Shown here: positions 1 through 6,773 of the stretch, piece after piece
How positions within the stretch are numbered: the first letter of the stretch is position 1
Layout of the letters: every line of letters begins with the position of its first letter
Made by a program: the position numbers and the translations under genes
Assembly: GCA_046727955.1 (NCBI GenBank)
Contig: JBKPDO010000226.1
Span: 1 to 17,209 of the forward strand
Reading direction: 5' to 3'
DNA length: 17,209 nt
DNA from: DASVXQ01 sp046727955
GTDB lineage: Bacteria > Actinomycetota > CALGFH01
Notes under the pieces: generated by a model
The model's database searches: none
Told to the model about the DNA's origin: nothing
Seen by the model: only the letters and a program-made list of their open reading frames with translations

Positions 1-2
1 TC

Positions 3-104
3 CTGCCCAGGGCGCGCGACTGGATGAACACCAATTCGTGGCTGGTCAGCGAGATCGTGCTCGTGTTCTTCATCGCCATCACCATCAACAGCCTCGTGGG
101 GTAG
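3..104 (+). CDS. C-terminal end of a GAP/Sap-like membrane protein (partial)
   Basis: The window opens inside a gene; 33 codons are readable before a TAG stop. The tail reads LPRARDWMNTNSW followed by one strongly hydrophobic helix (about VSEIVLVFFIAITINSLVG). A basic loop with a Trp-Met pair followed by a final transmembrane helix resembles the end of GAP-family (sulfolipid-1-addressing-like) integral membrane transport proteins common in Actinomycetota. The family call is from memory of that tail, not from a full domain. Any other polytopic membrane protein ending in a helix remains possible. Confidence 0.45.
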   Translation: MPRARDWMNTNSWLVSEIVLVFFIAITINSLVG

Positions 105-129
105 CAGGCCATCGACCGTGCCGTGCCAC

Positions 130-152
130 CCTGCCCGCCGATCCTCGGCAGG
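130..152 (+). terminator. weak hairpin after the partial membrane gene
   Basis: CCTGCC at 130-135 pairs with GGCAGG at 147-152 across an 11-base loop, 26 bases after the stop at 104. There is no T-tract, as is usual for high-GC actinobacterial terminators. The rest of 105-353 has no convincing gene; it holds only the palindrome at 263-282. Confidence 0.3.
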
Positions 153-262
153 AACCCGGCTTGTGGGCAGTGGGGTCGACCGTTGAGAAGTCGCGTGCTT
201 CGTGCTCGATTGGGCAGCCCTGGCGTCCTGAAGCCTTGATCCATTGGCCGTGGGTGGCGCGT

Positions 263-282
263 TTCATCCCTTCCGGGTGATG
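263..282 (+). promoter_or_regulatory. 20-bp interrupted palindrome, copy A
   Basis: TTCATCCCTTCCGGGTGATG. This is one of five same-orientation copies (see also 1212, 3370, 10692, 10829). The arms TCATCC and GGGTGA flank a short centre. It ends 71 bases before the GTG start at 354. Likely a transcription-factor operator or promoter element; the regulator is unknown. Confidence 0.5.
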
Positions 283-353
283 CCTGAGCGCCCGCCGACG
301 AGCACGATCCAAGAGGCAACCCCCGCTGGGGAGCTCTGGTGAAGGGGGCAGAC

Positions 354-893
354 GTGACGATTGGACCGGTTCAGCTAGTCGTGCTGGGGTTCGCCCGCCC
401 GGACTTCCATGGCGAGATCATCGCCGAGTTGGAGCGCCTGCGAAGAGCGACACGGGGCGCGTGATCGACGCCCTGGCCGTTTACAAGGACGCCGCCGGAG
501 AGGTCGAGGTCGAGGACCTCAGCAACCTCTCCACCGAGGAGGCGATCGAGCTCGGAAGCAAGATCGGCGCCCTAATCGGCCTCGGTATCGAGGGCGAGGA
601 AGGGGCGGAGGCAGGCGCCGCCGCTGGCGCCGAGGCGACAGCCGAGGGCGTGCAGGTGTTCTCGGACGAGCAGGCGTGGGATGTCCTGGAGGAGATCCCG
701 AACGACTCCGCCGCCGCGCTCGTCCTGCTCGAGCACCACTGGGCCGGGCTGCGTGACGCGGTCGTCCGCGCGGGCGGCTTCCGTATCAGCGACGGATTCA
801 TCAGCCCTCGACCTCGCCGAGATTGGGTTGCTCAGCACCGAGGAGGCGCGCGACCTCCACGCGCTCGAGACCACCTCGGCGGCGAGTCGATAG
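354..893 (+). pseudogene. DUF1269/DUF6325-like stress-type protein, two compensating frameshifts
   Basis: Read across two single-base shifts, this gives about 179 residues. It starts with GTG (VTIGPVQLVVLGFARPDF) after the ribosome site GAAGGGGG. The first frame stops at 462. A one-base deletion near 440-445 restores the frame continuing VIDALAVYKDAAG, followed by an acidic stretch and a Gly/Ala-rich segment (about 58-80) like the membrane-associated segment of DUF1269 proteins. A second shift of opposite sign near 803 restores DLAEIGLLSTEEARDLHALE and a TAG at 891-893. The net length is in frame, so the ancestral reading is clear. The function of this family is unknown; members are small predicted membrane-associated proteins, often near stress genes. 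It is either a recent pseudogene or carries two sequencing indels. Confidence 0.65.
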
Positions 894-990
894 GCCAGGT
901 GGCGGGACTACGGTCCCAGCGTGAGGAGAGGAAGTTGGGCCAAACACGGCGACGGCGGCCGTGACCAGCACGACGGACGCCCATCGCAGT

Positions 991-1146
991 TCACCGTGCG
1001 CAGGGTCGGCAAACAGGCGCACCTGGCGGTGACGGCCGTCGACTACGAGACCGCCGACCTGCCGGTCGGGTGAGCGTCTCGAGCACCGGCGCGTCGTCGG
1101 CCGCGAGCGCCTCGAGGGCCTTTCGAAGGCTATTGCCGGTAGCCAA
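991..1146 (-). CDS. small hypothetical protein, possibly frameshifted
   Basis: A TTG at 1146 is preceded at good spacing by AAAGGAAGG and opens a 51-residue frame beginning MATGNSLRKALEALAADDAPVLETL, a plausible amphipathic helix. After about residue 26 the reading turns Arg/Pro-rich and shadow-like. A neighbouring frame downstream reads VGGLVVDGRHRQVRLFADP, so a frameshift near 1065-1075 is likely. No family recognised. It is divergent from the small membrane gene at 1292, with palindrome copy B between them. The rest of 894-1225 holds nothing else I can support. Confidence 0.3.
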   Translation of the reverse strand: MATGNSLRKALEALAADDAPVLETLTRPAGRRSRSRRPSPPGAPVCRPCAR

Positions 1147-1211
1147 GGCCTTCCTTTCGCAGGTATGAGTTCGTGAGCGGAGCACCCTGCCGCCACCACG
1201 CCGGCTGGGTC

Positions 1212-1231
1212 TTCACCCGATTCGGGTGATT
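1212..1231 (+). promoter_or_regulatory. 20-bp interrupted palindrome, copy B
   Basis: TTCACCCGATTCGGGTGATT. The most symmetrical copy: TCACCCGA faces TCGGGTGA around a single T. It ends 60 bases before the GTG start of the small membrane protein at 1292. Confidence 0.55.
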
Positions 1232-1291
1232 CGCAGGCGCCCTCAATCTGAAAAGGTCTGTGCAATTCGCCAGCGAGAAAGGAGGGATACC

Positions 1292-1468
1292 GTGGGATTT
1301 GTCTGGTGGCTAGTCATCGCGGTCTTTTGGGTCATCTTCCTGTCCGTCACGATGTCCATCGCCCGGAGCAAGGGCCACAGCCCGCTGTTGTGGGGTTTGC
1401 TCGCCGTCTTCCTCCCGGGGATCACGCTGATCGTCGTGCTGTTGCTTCCCAACCGGGCGGTCGTCTGA
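1292..1468 (+). CDS. small two-helix membrane protein
   Basis: Fifty-eight residues starting at GTG 1292, chosen because GAGAAAGGAGGG lies just upstream; the in-frame start at 1226 has no such site. Helix one is about residues 3-21 (WWLVIAVFWVIFLSVTMSI). It is followed by a short basic loop IARSKGHSPLLWG and a second helix 31-52 ending LLLPNR. The loop pattern (Ala-Arg-x-Lys-Gly-x-Ser-Pro-Leu-Leu-Trp-Gly) is common in small actinobacterial membrane proteins resembling the N-terminal segment of PLDc_N-type proteins. Function unknown. Palindrome copy B upstream suggests shared regulation with 354, 3473 and 10863. Confidence 0.65.
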   Translation: MGFVWWLVIAVFWVIFLSVTMSIARSKGHSPLLWGLLAVFLPGITLIVVLLLPNRAVV

Positions 1469-1589
1469 CGGGCACCCAGTCTGGTCTGCTGGTGATCGGG
1501 TGCGACTTCATCGTCCGGCGGGCCGCATTCCTCCTGGGCAGGGACCCGCGGATCAGTCAGGGCCTCGGCAAAGTGCCGGAGTGTCGGTT

Positions 1590-1815
1590 TCATGGGCTGG
1601 TGATGCCCAGGAGTGCCAGCAGTCGGGTGGCGTCGCGGGTGTTGTGACGCAGGGCGGCGGCGAGGCTGGTGACCGCGTAGGCGGTCACGGTGTGCCACCG
1701 CCGGCTGCGGAGGGACCGGAGGGACCGGACCCGGCAGGTGATGCGGATCGCCCGGGTGGCGTGGGGAACCCCAGGCCAGCGGCGGTGGTGACCTGGAGGC
1801 GGCGGATCTCGACTG
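1590..1815 (-). mobile_element. ISAs1-family transposase 3' relic with internal deletion
   Basis: The minus strand reads RRLQVTTAAGLGFP, then after a one-base shift near 1764 HATRAIRIT, and on to RRWHTVTAYAVTSL joined directly to AAALRHNTRDATRLLALLG and a TGA at 1590. In ISAs1-family transposases these two blocks are separated by roughly 80-90 residues that include the last catalytic region, so an internal deletion fused them. Non-functional. 1469-1589, downstream of it, shows nothing I can name. Confidence 0.6.
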
Positions 1816-2005
1816 GCAGCTGCGCCAGCGCCAGATCGACCAGGGCGATCAGGTCATCGACGCCGGTGGCGTCGGTGGCAACTTCGAAGCTGGAGGCCGA
1901 ATTGGTGGCCTGCACCCGCAAGGTGCCCTCCCTGAGCTGGGATGCGACCTCCAGACAGCCACAAACTCCCTGCCGACGGCCTCGCTCATCCTGGTCCGTC
2001 GTCAT
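1685..2005 (-). CDS. small hypothetical protein whose 3' end runs into the ISAs1 relic
   Basis: ATG at 2005 overlaps the end of the DUF1622 gene by 20 bases, suggesting translational coupling. About the first 65 residues look like a genuine protein: a charged start MTTDQDERGRR, the segment CLEVASQLREGTLRVQA, then ATGVDDLIALVDLALAQLP. From about residue 69 (EIRRLQVTTAAGLGFP) the sequence is ISAs1 transposase, and the frame then leaves the transposase frame and ends at 1685 in a Pro/Gly-rich tail. The native C-terminus has therefore been replaced by IS sequence. No family recognised for the N-terminal part. Confidence 0.45.
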   Translation of the reverse strand: MTTDQDERGRRQGVCGCLEVASQLREGTLRVQATNSASSFEVATDATGVDDLIALVDLALAQLPVEIRRLQVTTAAGLGFPTPPGRSASPAGSGPSGPSAAGGGTP

Positions 2006-2375
2006 CGCTGTCTGCTGGGGCAGGCCGCTTCCGCGTCGAGCCGCGGCGCCAGGGCAGCGTCCCCTCCAGCTCGATCTCCAACGAGAAGCTGAGGAACGTT
2101 CGGACCAGGACGATCAACCCGAGCGTGAGGGCGCTATCGAAGGTGCGGTCGACCGTGATCGTCAGCACGATGTCAGCGATGATCAAGACCTCCAGGCCCA
2201 GGAGGATCGCCCGGCCGACATCCTGTCGGGCGCGCTGGTAGGCGGCCCGGAGGTCGCCACGGCGAAGGGTGACCGCGGCCGACACAAGCGCCAGGAGCGA
2301 ACCGCCCACCAGGATCGCGACGCCGGCGATCTCGAAGCCGTTGACGACCTGTTCCATCGTGTCGTGAAGGTTCAC
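1986..2375 (-). CDS. DUF1622 family membrane protein
   Basis: 129 residues. DUF1622 (PF07784) is recognised by the internal pattern AYQRARQDVGRAILLGLEVLIIADIV, followed by LTLGLIVLVRTFLSFSLEIELEG. There are three hydrophobic segments, about residues 15-37, 52-74 and 79-98, with a basic loop between the first two. The charged C-terminus (about 105-129) should be cytoplasmic. The role of the family is not established. The GTG start overlaps the stop of a short upstream reading frame, and the gene overlaps the next one (start 2005), so a small minus-strand operon is likely. An internal ATG at 2357 is a less likely start. Confidence 0.8.
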   Translation of the reverse strand: MNLHDTMEQVVNGFEIAGVAILVGGSLLALVSAAVTLRRGDLRAAYQRARQDVGRAILLGLEVLIIADIVLTITVDRTFDSALTLGLIVLVRTFLSFSLEIELEGTLPWRRGSTRKRPAPADSDDDGPG

Positions 2376-2509
2376 CCGAGATCACCCGGCCTGACCGGGT
2401 CAACGGCACGGCGACCAGGATCGGTAACGCCAAGCCGGCGGCGACCGCCGCCATCCAGCTGCTCGCGGTGGACCTCACGCTGGCGGGCGAGGCGCGCCGC
2501 CTCGGTCAT
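2372..2509 (-). CDS. short frame upstream of DUF1622, possibly a frameshifted one-helix protein
   Basis: ATG at 2509 opens a 45-codon frame (MTEAARLARQREVHREQL at its start) whose TGA overlaps the GTG of the DUF1622 gene, a typical coupling arrangement. Its second half is Arg/Gly-rich and unconvincing. In the next frame the same DNA encodes a clear transmembrane helix, AAVAAGLALPILVAVPL (about 2400-2450). The original product was probably a charged N-terminus followed by this helix, broken by a single-base indel near 2455. Function unknown. Confidence 0.3.
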   Translation of the reverse strand: MTEAARLARQREVHREQLDGGGRRRLGVTDPGRRAVDPVRPGDLG

Positions 2510-2892
2510 GTTGGCCTCAGTGCGTGCCGTGGCAGTGGGCCACCAGCGGAACCCGCGATCACCGTGTCTGCCTCCCTCGCAATAGGGGCGGTCGGCTCTG
2601 CCGTACCCCTAATTTGCTCTCGGCCTGTCCAACCAGGGCCTCCGCCAACTCCGAGCTGAACTGCGAGCGGTCGGCCACCCACAATACAAACCACCGGTAT
2701 GGTTGGTGAGAGCTGCCAGGGACTCCATGCGCACGTGGGCCACGTAGCCGACCGGGCTCGCCCCGACGGATCATCGCGGCCGCCTGCCGAGGCAGTCAGC
2801 GTTCCCCCAACCTGGTACAGGTTGCCGAAGCCCTGACCAACCGCGGCGGCATTGCTTTGCATCCTGCTTGCAGAACCTCGCCCCGCACTTAG
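2510..2892. other. stretch without a supported gene
   Basis: Both strands have open frames but none has a convincing start, codon pattern or recognised motif. A minus-strand segment near 2650-2720 (WVADRSQFSSELAEALVGQ) is protein-like and may be a remnant of a gene upstream in the DUF1622 operon. Only this fragment is legible. Confidence 0.3.
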
Positions 2893-2946
2893 CTAGTTCC
2901 CCATGAAGAACTCGGGGTTGAAGTAGCCGTTGAGCTGCGGGAATGC
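2893..2946 (-). pseudogene. C-terminal scrap of an unidentified protein
   Basis: The minus strand reads SAFPQLNGYFNPEFFMGN and then a TAG at 2893-2895. The aromatic, Asn/Pro-rich composition is unlike a random GC-rich frame and looks like a true C-terminus. The sequence beyond about 2946 is taken over by the transposase fragment on the other strand, so the upstream part of the gene is gone. No family assigned. Confidence 0.25.
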
Positions 2947-2974
2947 TGACCGGTGCCGGGCTGGTTGTGGTCGA

Positions 2975-3274
2975 ATGACACCGTTGTCGCCGTTATGGGA
3001 GTTCCCGCTGCTTCGCATCGCCACCCCGCCGCTTGCCACCTGGGACGACCTGCTACCTGAGCAAGCCAAACGCCTGCCCGACGAACTCGCCAAGATCGAT
3101 GCCGACCTCGATGACGAGCGCTTTATCGCCCCGTGGCGCGCGCACTTCCACGCGCGGCTGGGCCGCCCCTCGGTCCCGGTCCCGACCCTGCTGCGCCTTG
3201 TGTATTTGAAACACCGCTACCAGCTCGGCTACCAGGCGCTGTGCCGCGAGGTCGCCGACTCGATCGGCGGAGCG
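2975..3274 (+). mobile_element. N-terminal fragment of a DUF772-type (IS1182/ISNCY-like) transposase
   Basis: From ATG 2975 the frame reads about 100 residues with the hallmarks of the DUF772 N-terminal domain: TPPLATWDDLLP, then PDELAKIDADLDDERF, APWRAHFHARLGRPSVPVPT, and LLRLVYLKHRYQLGYQALCREVADSI. In intact elements this is followed by SW-R-FCR and then the DDE domain. Here homology stops at about 3274 and the frame becomes meaningless. The fragment stays open, in frame, into the sulfatase gene. That is accidental, because the sulfatase has its own start and ribosome site. Confidence 0.65.
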
Positions 3275-3369
3275 GACGCGCACACGTCTTTGCGCCGGAG
3301 GTCATGCGCGTCGAGACAGGGTCATGCGCGCGTCAAGGCGCCGACCCGCGCACGGGCCGGCCCGTTTGG

Positions 3370-3389
3370 TTCATCCGAACGGGATGATG
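3370..3389 (+). promoter_or_regulatory. 20-bp interrupted palindrome, copy C
   Basis: TTCATCCGAACGGGATGATG, ending 83 bases before the sulfatase start. Similarity to copy D extends past the palindrome: both are followed closely by GCGCGGCC. This suggests a larger conserved promoter block. Confidence 0.55.
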
Positions 3390-3472
3390 TGCTGCGCGGC
3401 CGCATCCGGGACAGTGTTGTCAGGCGAGAGCATCGGTGGCTTCCGCGCATGCTTCGATCGGGAGGATCAGCC

Positions 3473-5830
3473 ATGGGCAAGTCGTTCAAGGGCGTCGTGA
3501 ACGTCGACGTGCGCGATTCCGAGCCGGATTGGGCGCCGTTCCAGCCGCCCAGCGCGCCCGAGGGGGCGCCGAGCGTCGTCTACATCGTGCTCGACGACGT
3601 CGGCTTCGGGGCGATCGGCTGCTACGGCGGTCCGATCGAGACACCCAACATCGACCGGATCGCGGCCCAGGGGGTCCGCTACTCGCAGTGGCACACGACG
3701 GCGCTGTGCTCGCCGACCCGGTCGTGCCTGCTGACGGGCCGGAACCACACCCGCAACAGCATGGCGTGCATCACGGAGGCTGCGATCGGGTTCCCGAACG
3801 CAAGCGGGACGATCCCGCCGGAGAACGGAATGCTGTCGGAGATCCTGGGCGAGATGGGCTGGAACACTTACATGGTGGGCAAGTGGCATCTGTGCCCGGA
3901 GGCCGAGATGAACCTCGCCTCGACGCGGCGTAACTGGCCGAGCGGTCGTGGCTTCGAGCGCTGGTACGGGTTCCTGGGCGCCGAGACCAACCAGTGGTAT
4001 CCCGAGCTGGTCTACGACAACCACCCCGTCGACCAGCCGCGTTCGCCGGAGGAGGGCTACCACCTCACCGAGGACCTGACCGACAAGGCGCTCGAGTTCA
4101 TCCGCGATGCCAAGGCGATCGCGCCCGACAAGCCGTTCTTCCTCTACTACGCGCCCGGCACTGCCCACGCACCCCACCACGCCCCCAGGGAGTGGATCGA
4201 CCGGTACAAGGGCCGCTTCGACATGGGCTACGAGGCGATCCGCGAGCAGACCCTGGCGCGCCAGAAGCAGCTCGGCATCGTCCCGGCACACACCGAGCTG
4301 CCGCCGCTCAATCCGATCGGCACGCCCGACACGCGCAGCGGACCGGACGGCAAACCGTTCCCGCTGATGGACTACACCAAGCCGTGGGACTCGCTCTCCG
4401 ACGACGAAAAGCGCCTCTTCTCACGCATGGCGGAGGTGTACGCCGGGTTCCTGTCCCATGCCGACCACCAGATCGGCCGGCTGCTGGACTACCTCGACGA
4501 GTACGGCCTGCGCGAGAACACCCTCGTGATCCTCGTCTCCGACAACGGCGCATCCGGCGAGGGCGGCCCGGACGGCTCGGTGAACGAGATGAAGTTTATG
4601 AACGGGATCCCCGACGACCTCGCCGAGAACCTCTCGCTGATCGACGAGCTCGGCAGCCCGAGAACCTACAACCACTACCCCAACGGCTGGGCGATGGCGT
4701 TCAACACGCCGTTCAAGCTGTGGAAGCGCTACGAGTTCAACGGCGGCACCAGCGACCCGTGCATCATCTCCTGGCCGCAAGGCATCAAGGCGGCCGGCGA
4801 GATACGCGACCAGTACCACCACGCCATCGACCTCCCCCCGACGGTTCTCGACGCCCTCGGTGTCGAGCCGCCGCAAGCGATCAAGGGCCACGTCCAGAGC
4901 GGCTTTGATGGCGTCAGCATGCGCTACAGCTTCGACGACGCGTCGGCGCCGACAAAGCGGAAGACCCAGTTCTACTCGATGCTCGGCTCGCGTTCGATCT
5001 GGCATGAAGGCTGGAAGGCGGTGACGACGCACCCTGCGATCAGCGGCTGGAGCCACTTCAACGACGACGTCTGGGAGCTGTACAACACCGACGTCGACCG
5101 CGCCGAGCTGCACGATCTCGCAGCCGACCGCCCGGACAAAGTGCGTGAGCTGGTGAACCTGTGGTTTGCCGAGGCGGGCGCCAACCAGGCGCTCCCGCTC
5201 GATGACCGCTCCGCCTTCGAGATCTTCATGACACCGCGACCGCTCCTGACCGCGGCGCGCAACCGGTACATCTACTTCCCCGATCAGGCAGACGTCCCCG
5301 AATCGCAGGCTGTCAACGTCCGCAACCGCTCCTACACGATCGGCGCGCTGGTCGACATCCCGAGGCCCGGCGCTGAAGGCGTCCTGTTTGCCCACGGGGC
5401 GCGGTTCGGCGGGCACGCGCTCTACATCAAGGACGACCGGCTCCACTACGTCTACGACTTCGTCGGCAGCCTTGAACAGAAAGTGGTCGGGAGCGAAGAC
5501 ATCCCGACCGGCGAGAACCTGATCCTGTCGGCCTCGTTCGACAAGCAGGGCGAGGACCCGCCCGGCGTCGCGAGCGGAACCCTGTCGCTGTACCACGGCG
5601 ACAAGAAGGTCGGCGAGGCCGCCATCAAGACCCAGCCGGGCAAGTTCGTGATCGGCGGCGAAGGACTCTGCATCGGACGCGACAGCGGCGCCGGCGTGAC
5701 CGACGACTACCCAGGCGAGATGCCCTGGCGCTTCACCGGCGGCACCATCAAACGCGTCGCCGTCGACGTCAGCGGCGAACCCTACATCGACCTGGAACGC
5801 GAAGCCGTCGCGATGCTCGTGCGCGAGTAG
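3473..5830 (+). CDS. arylsulfatase, cysteine-type (formylglycine-dependent)
   Basis: A 785-residue sulfatase (PF00884) that hydrolyses sulfate esters, close in length to the roughly 787-residue mycobacterial AtsA/AtsD group. The start at ATG 3473 follows GGGAGGA. Visible active-site parts: metal-binding D41-D42 (VYIVLDDVGFG), the C79-S-P-T-R83 signature whose Cys is converted to formylglycine, K137 and H139 (VGKWHL), histidines 232-236 (GTAHAPHHAP), D357-N358 (VSDNGA) and lysines 415/418 (FKLWKRY). Residues from about 610 to 785 form the C-terminal beta-rich domain usual in long arylsulfatases (IGALVDIPRPGAEGVLFAHG, then LSLYHGDKKVGE). There is no signal peptide, so it is probably cytoplasmic. 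No formylglycine-generating enzyme is in the window. Palindrome copy C lies upstream and a hairpin downstream. The frame is intact, unlike many neighbours. Confidence 0.92.
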   Translation: MGKSFKGVVNVDVRDSEPDWAPFQPPSAPEGAPSVVYIVLDDVGFGAIGCYGGPIETPNIDRIAAQGVRYSQWHTTALCSPTRSCLLTGRNHTRNSMACITEAAIGFPNASGTIPPENGMLSEILGEMGWNTYMVGKWHLCPEAEMNLASTRRNWPSGRGFERWYGFLGAETNQWYPELVYDNHPVDQPRSPEEGYHLTEDLTDKALEFIRDAKAIAPDKPFFLYYAPGTAHAPHHAPREWIDRYKGRFDMGYEAIREQTLARQKQLGIVPAHTELPPLNPIGTPDTRSGPDGKPFPLMDYTKPWDSLSDDEKRLFSRMAEVYAGFLSHADHQIGRLLDYLDEYGLRENTLVILVSDNGASGEGGPDGSVNEMKFMNGIPDDLAENLSLIDELGSPRTYNHYPNGWAMAFNTPFKLWKRYEFNGGTSDPCIISWPQGIKAAGEIRDQYHHAIDLPPTVLDALGVEPPQAIKGHVQSGFDGVSMRYSFDDASAPTKRKTQFYSMLGSRSIWHEGWKAVTTHPAISGWSHFNDDVWELYNTDVDRAELHDLAADRPDKVRELVNLWFAEAGANQALPLDDRSAFEIFMTPRPLLTAARNRYIYFPDQADVPESQAVNVRNRSYTIGALVDIPRPGAEGVLFAHGARFGGHALYIKDDRLHYVYDFVGSLEQKVVGSEDIPTGENLILSASFDKQGEDPPGVASGTLSLYHGDKKVGEAAIKTQPGKFVIGGEGLCIGRDSGAGVTDDYPGEMPWRFTGGTIKRVAVDVSGEPYIDLEREAVAMLVRE

Positions 5831-6254
5831 CGACACTCGCCGCACCGCGCGGCGGCTGACCGCCGCCTACCAGCCCCGCCCGCCTGGCCACTATGAAGGC
5901 CTCCCGTAGCGTCGCCCCCGGCAGCCTCAAGATCACCGCTGCACTGCTCGGCCGCCGCCAGCGCACACAACGCCGACACTCGCGCGTCGTCATCCCCTCT
6001 GGCCGCCGAGCCCGCATCCCCCAACAACGCCAGCATCTTCAACGTCGCCACTGAGACCCCGTCGACGTCGTTGGCCTGCCACGCCTCGCCAAGCTGGAAG
6101 GCGGCATCCAGCAGTGACTCGCTGCCCCGTCCGTCGGGGTGGCCGACGTCAACGCCTCCTCCAGGTCGGCTCGGGCCAGCCCCGCCGGCAGCAACCCCAA
6201 CAGCTCCCAATCAGCCCCATCCCAATCCACGAGGCGAGCGAACGGCGTTGCCAA
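5782..6254 (-). pseudogene. frameshifted hypothetical protein
   Basis: A TTG at 6254 (an in-frame TAG lies just upstream) begins ATPFARLVDWDGADWELLGL, continuing LPAGLARADLEEALTSATPT. Near 6125 the reading must move one frame to continue GSESLLDAAFQLGEAWQAND, then VDGVSVATLKMLALLGDAGS and VSALCALAAAEQCSGDLEAA. Both halves look like genuine helical, acidic protein, so a one-base indel is likely. Beyond about 5935 the frame looks like filler and runs into the sulfatase 3' end, so the true C-terminus is uncertain. No family recognised. Confidence 0.4.
5849..5866 (+). terminator. hairpin after the arylsulfatase
   Basis: GCGGCGG at 5849-5855 pairs perfectly with CCGCCGC at 5860-5866 around a CTGA loop, 18 bases after the stop. 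A strong GC stem without a T-tract, as expected in this type of genome. Confidence 0.5.
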
Positions 6255-6355
6255 CCCGCCTGCAGCGGCCGGCTATGTCAATTGCTTGCGCACAGCATCG
6301 TCGAATAGATCCGTGAAGGATGACGCGCTGGGGGGAGGGCCGTTTCGACGCTGCC

Positions 6356-6740
6356 GGCCAGCGTAGGCGCCGTCGATGACCAGGTCGATGCGGCGCTCGC
6401 CAAGCTGGCCGCAGACCAGCCCGACCAGCTCGCAGCCAAGCCCCAGCCGTCCCAGGGTGTGCCCTGGCCGCCACAGGCGAGCCAGGATGGGCCGGCACAC
6501 CGGCCGGGTGCAGAAGGGCAGATCGACCAGCACGCCCAGCACCACCCAGGCATTGGCCCAGGCGACCGCGCGGCGCCCCACGCCCAGGGGGTCGTGGTGC
6601 CATGCGGCCCCAAAGATCCCGCGGCCGCTGCGGCGGTACAGGGTGTCGTCACAGACCAGCCGGACCGGCGCGGAGGCGGGGACCAGCAGCTCGACCATCA
6701 CCTCCAGCAGGCACAGGCCGAGCAGGAACAGCCTGCCCGC
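6356..6740 (-). mobile_element. IS701-like transposase relic (both ends missing)
   Basis: The minus strand, open from 6764 to 6273, contains the DDE endonuclease core of IS701-type transposases: VRLVCDDTLYRRSGRGIFG with the first catalytic Asp, AAWHHDPLGVGRRAVAWAN, WVVLGVLVDLPF, and LVIDGAYAGR with the second Asp. The N-terminal region and everything after the second Asp, including the catalytic Glu, are absent. The frame ends in an unrelated tail at 6273. Its 5' edge coincides with a perfect 11-bp hairpin at 6731-6760. Confidence 0.6.
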
Positions 6741-6760
6741 CGCTTGCGAGGCGGGCAGGC
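6731..6760 (-). terminator. 11-bp perfect hairpin after the exported protein gene
   Basis: GCCTGCCCGCC (6731-6741) and GGCGGGCAGGC (6750-6760) form a perfect stem with an 8-base loop. It begins 13 bases after the minus-strand stop at 6774, a typical terminator position. No T-tract. It also marks the edge of the IS701 relic, so an IS-derived inverted repeat is an alternative. Confidence 0.5.
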
Positions 6761-6773
6761 TCATTGTCCTGCT

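Noticed and set aside
1591..1610. TTCATGGGCTGGTGATGCCC as another palindrome copy
   Set aside because: The left arm lacks the CC needed to pair with GGTGA, and the bases are accounted for by the end of the ISAs1 transposase.
2559..2774. Minus-strand frame with WVADRSQFSSELAEALVGQ as a ribosome-rescue-like (baeRF) protein
   Set aside because: Only a short segment looks protein-like and no defining motif could be confirmed.
3467..4291. 274-codon minus-strand frame under the sulfatase N-terminal half
   Set aside because: Antisense shadow of a conserved coding region; no ribosome site or recognisable domain.
4421..5845. 474-codon open frame on the minus strand opposite the sulfatase
   Set aside because: It mirrors the codon pattern of the intact sulfatase, has Val/Ala/Asp-rich filler composition and no family motifs.
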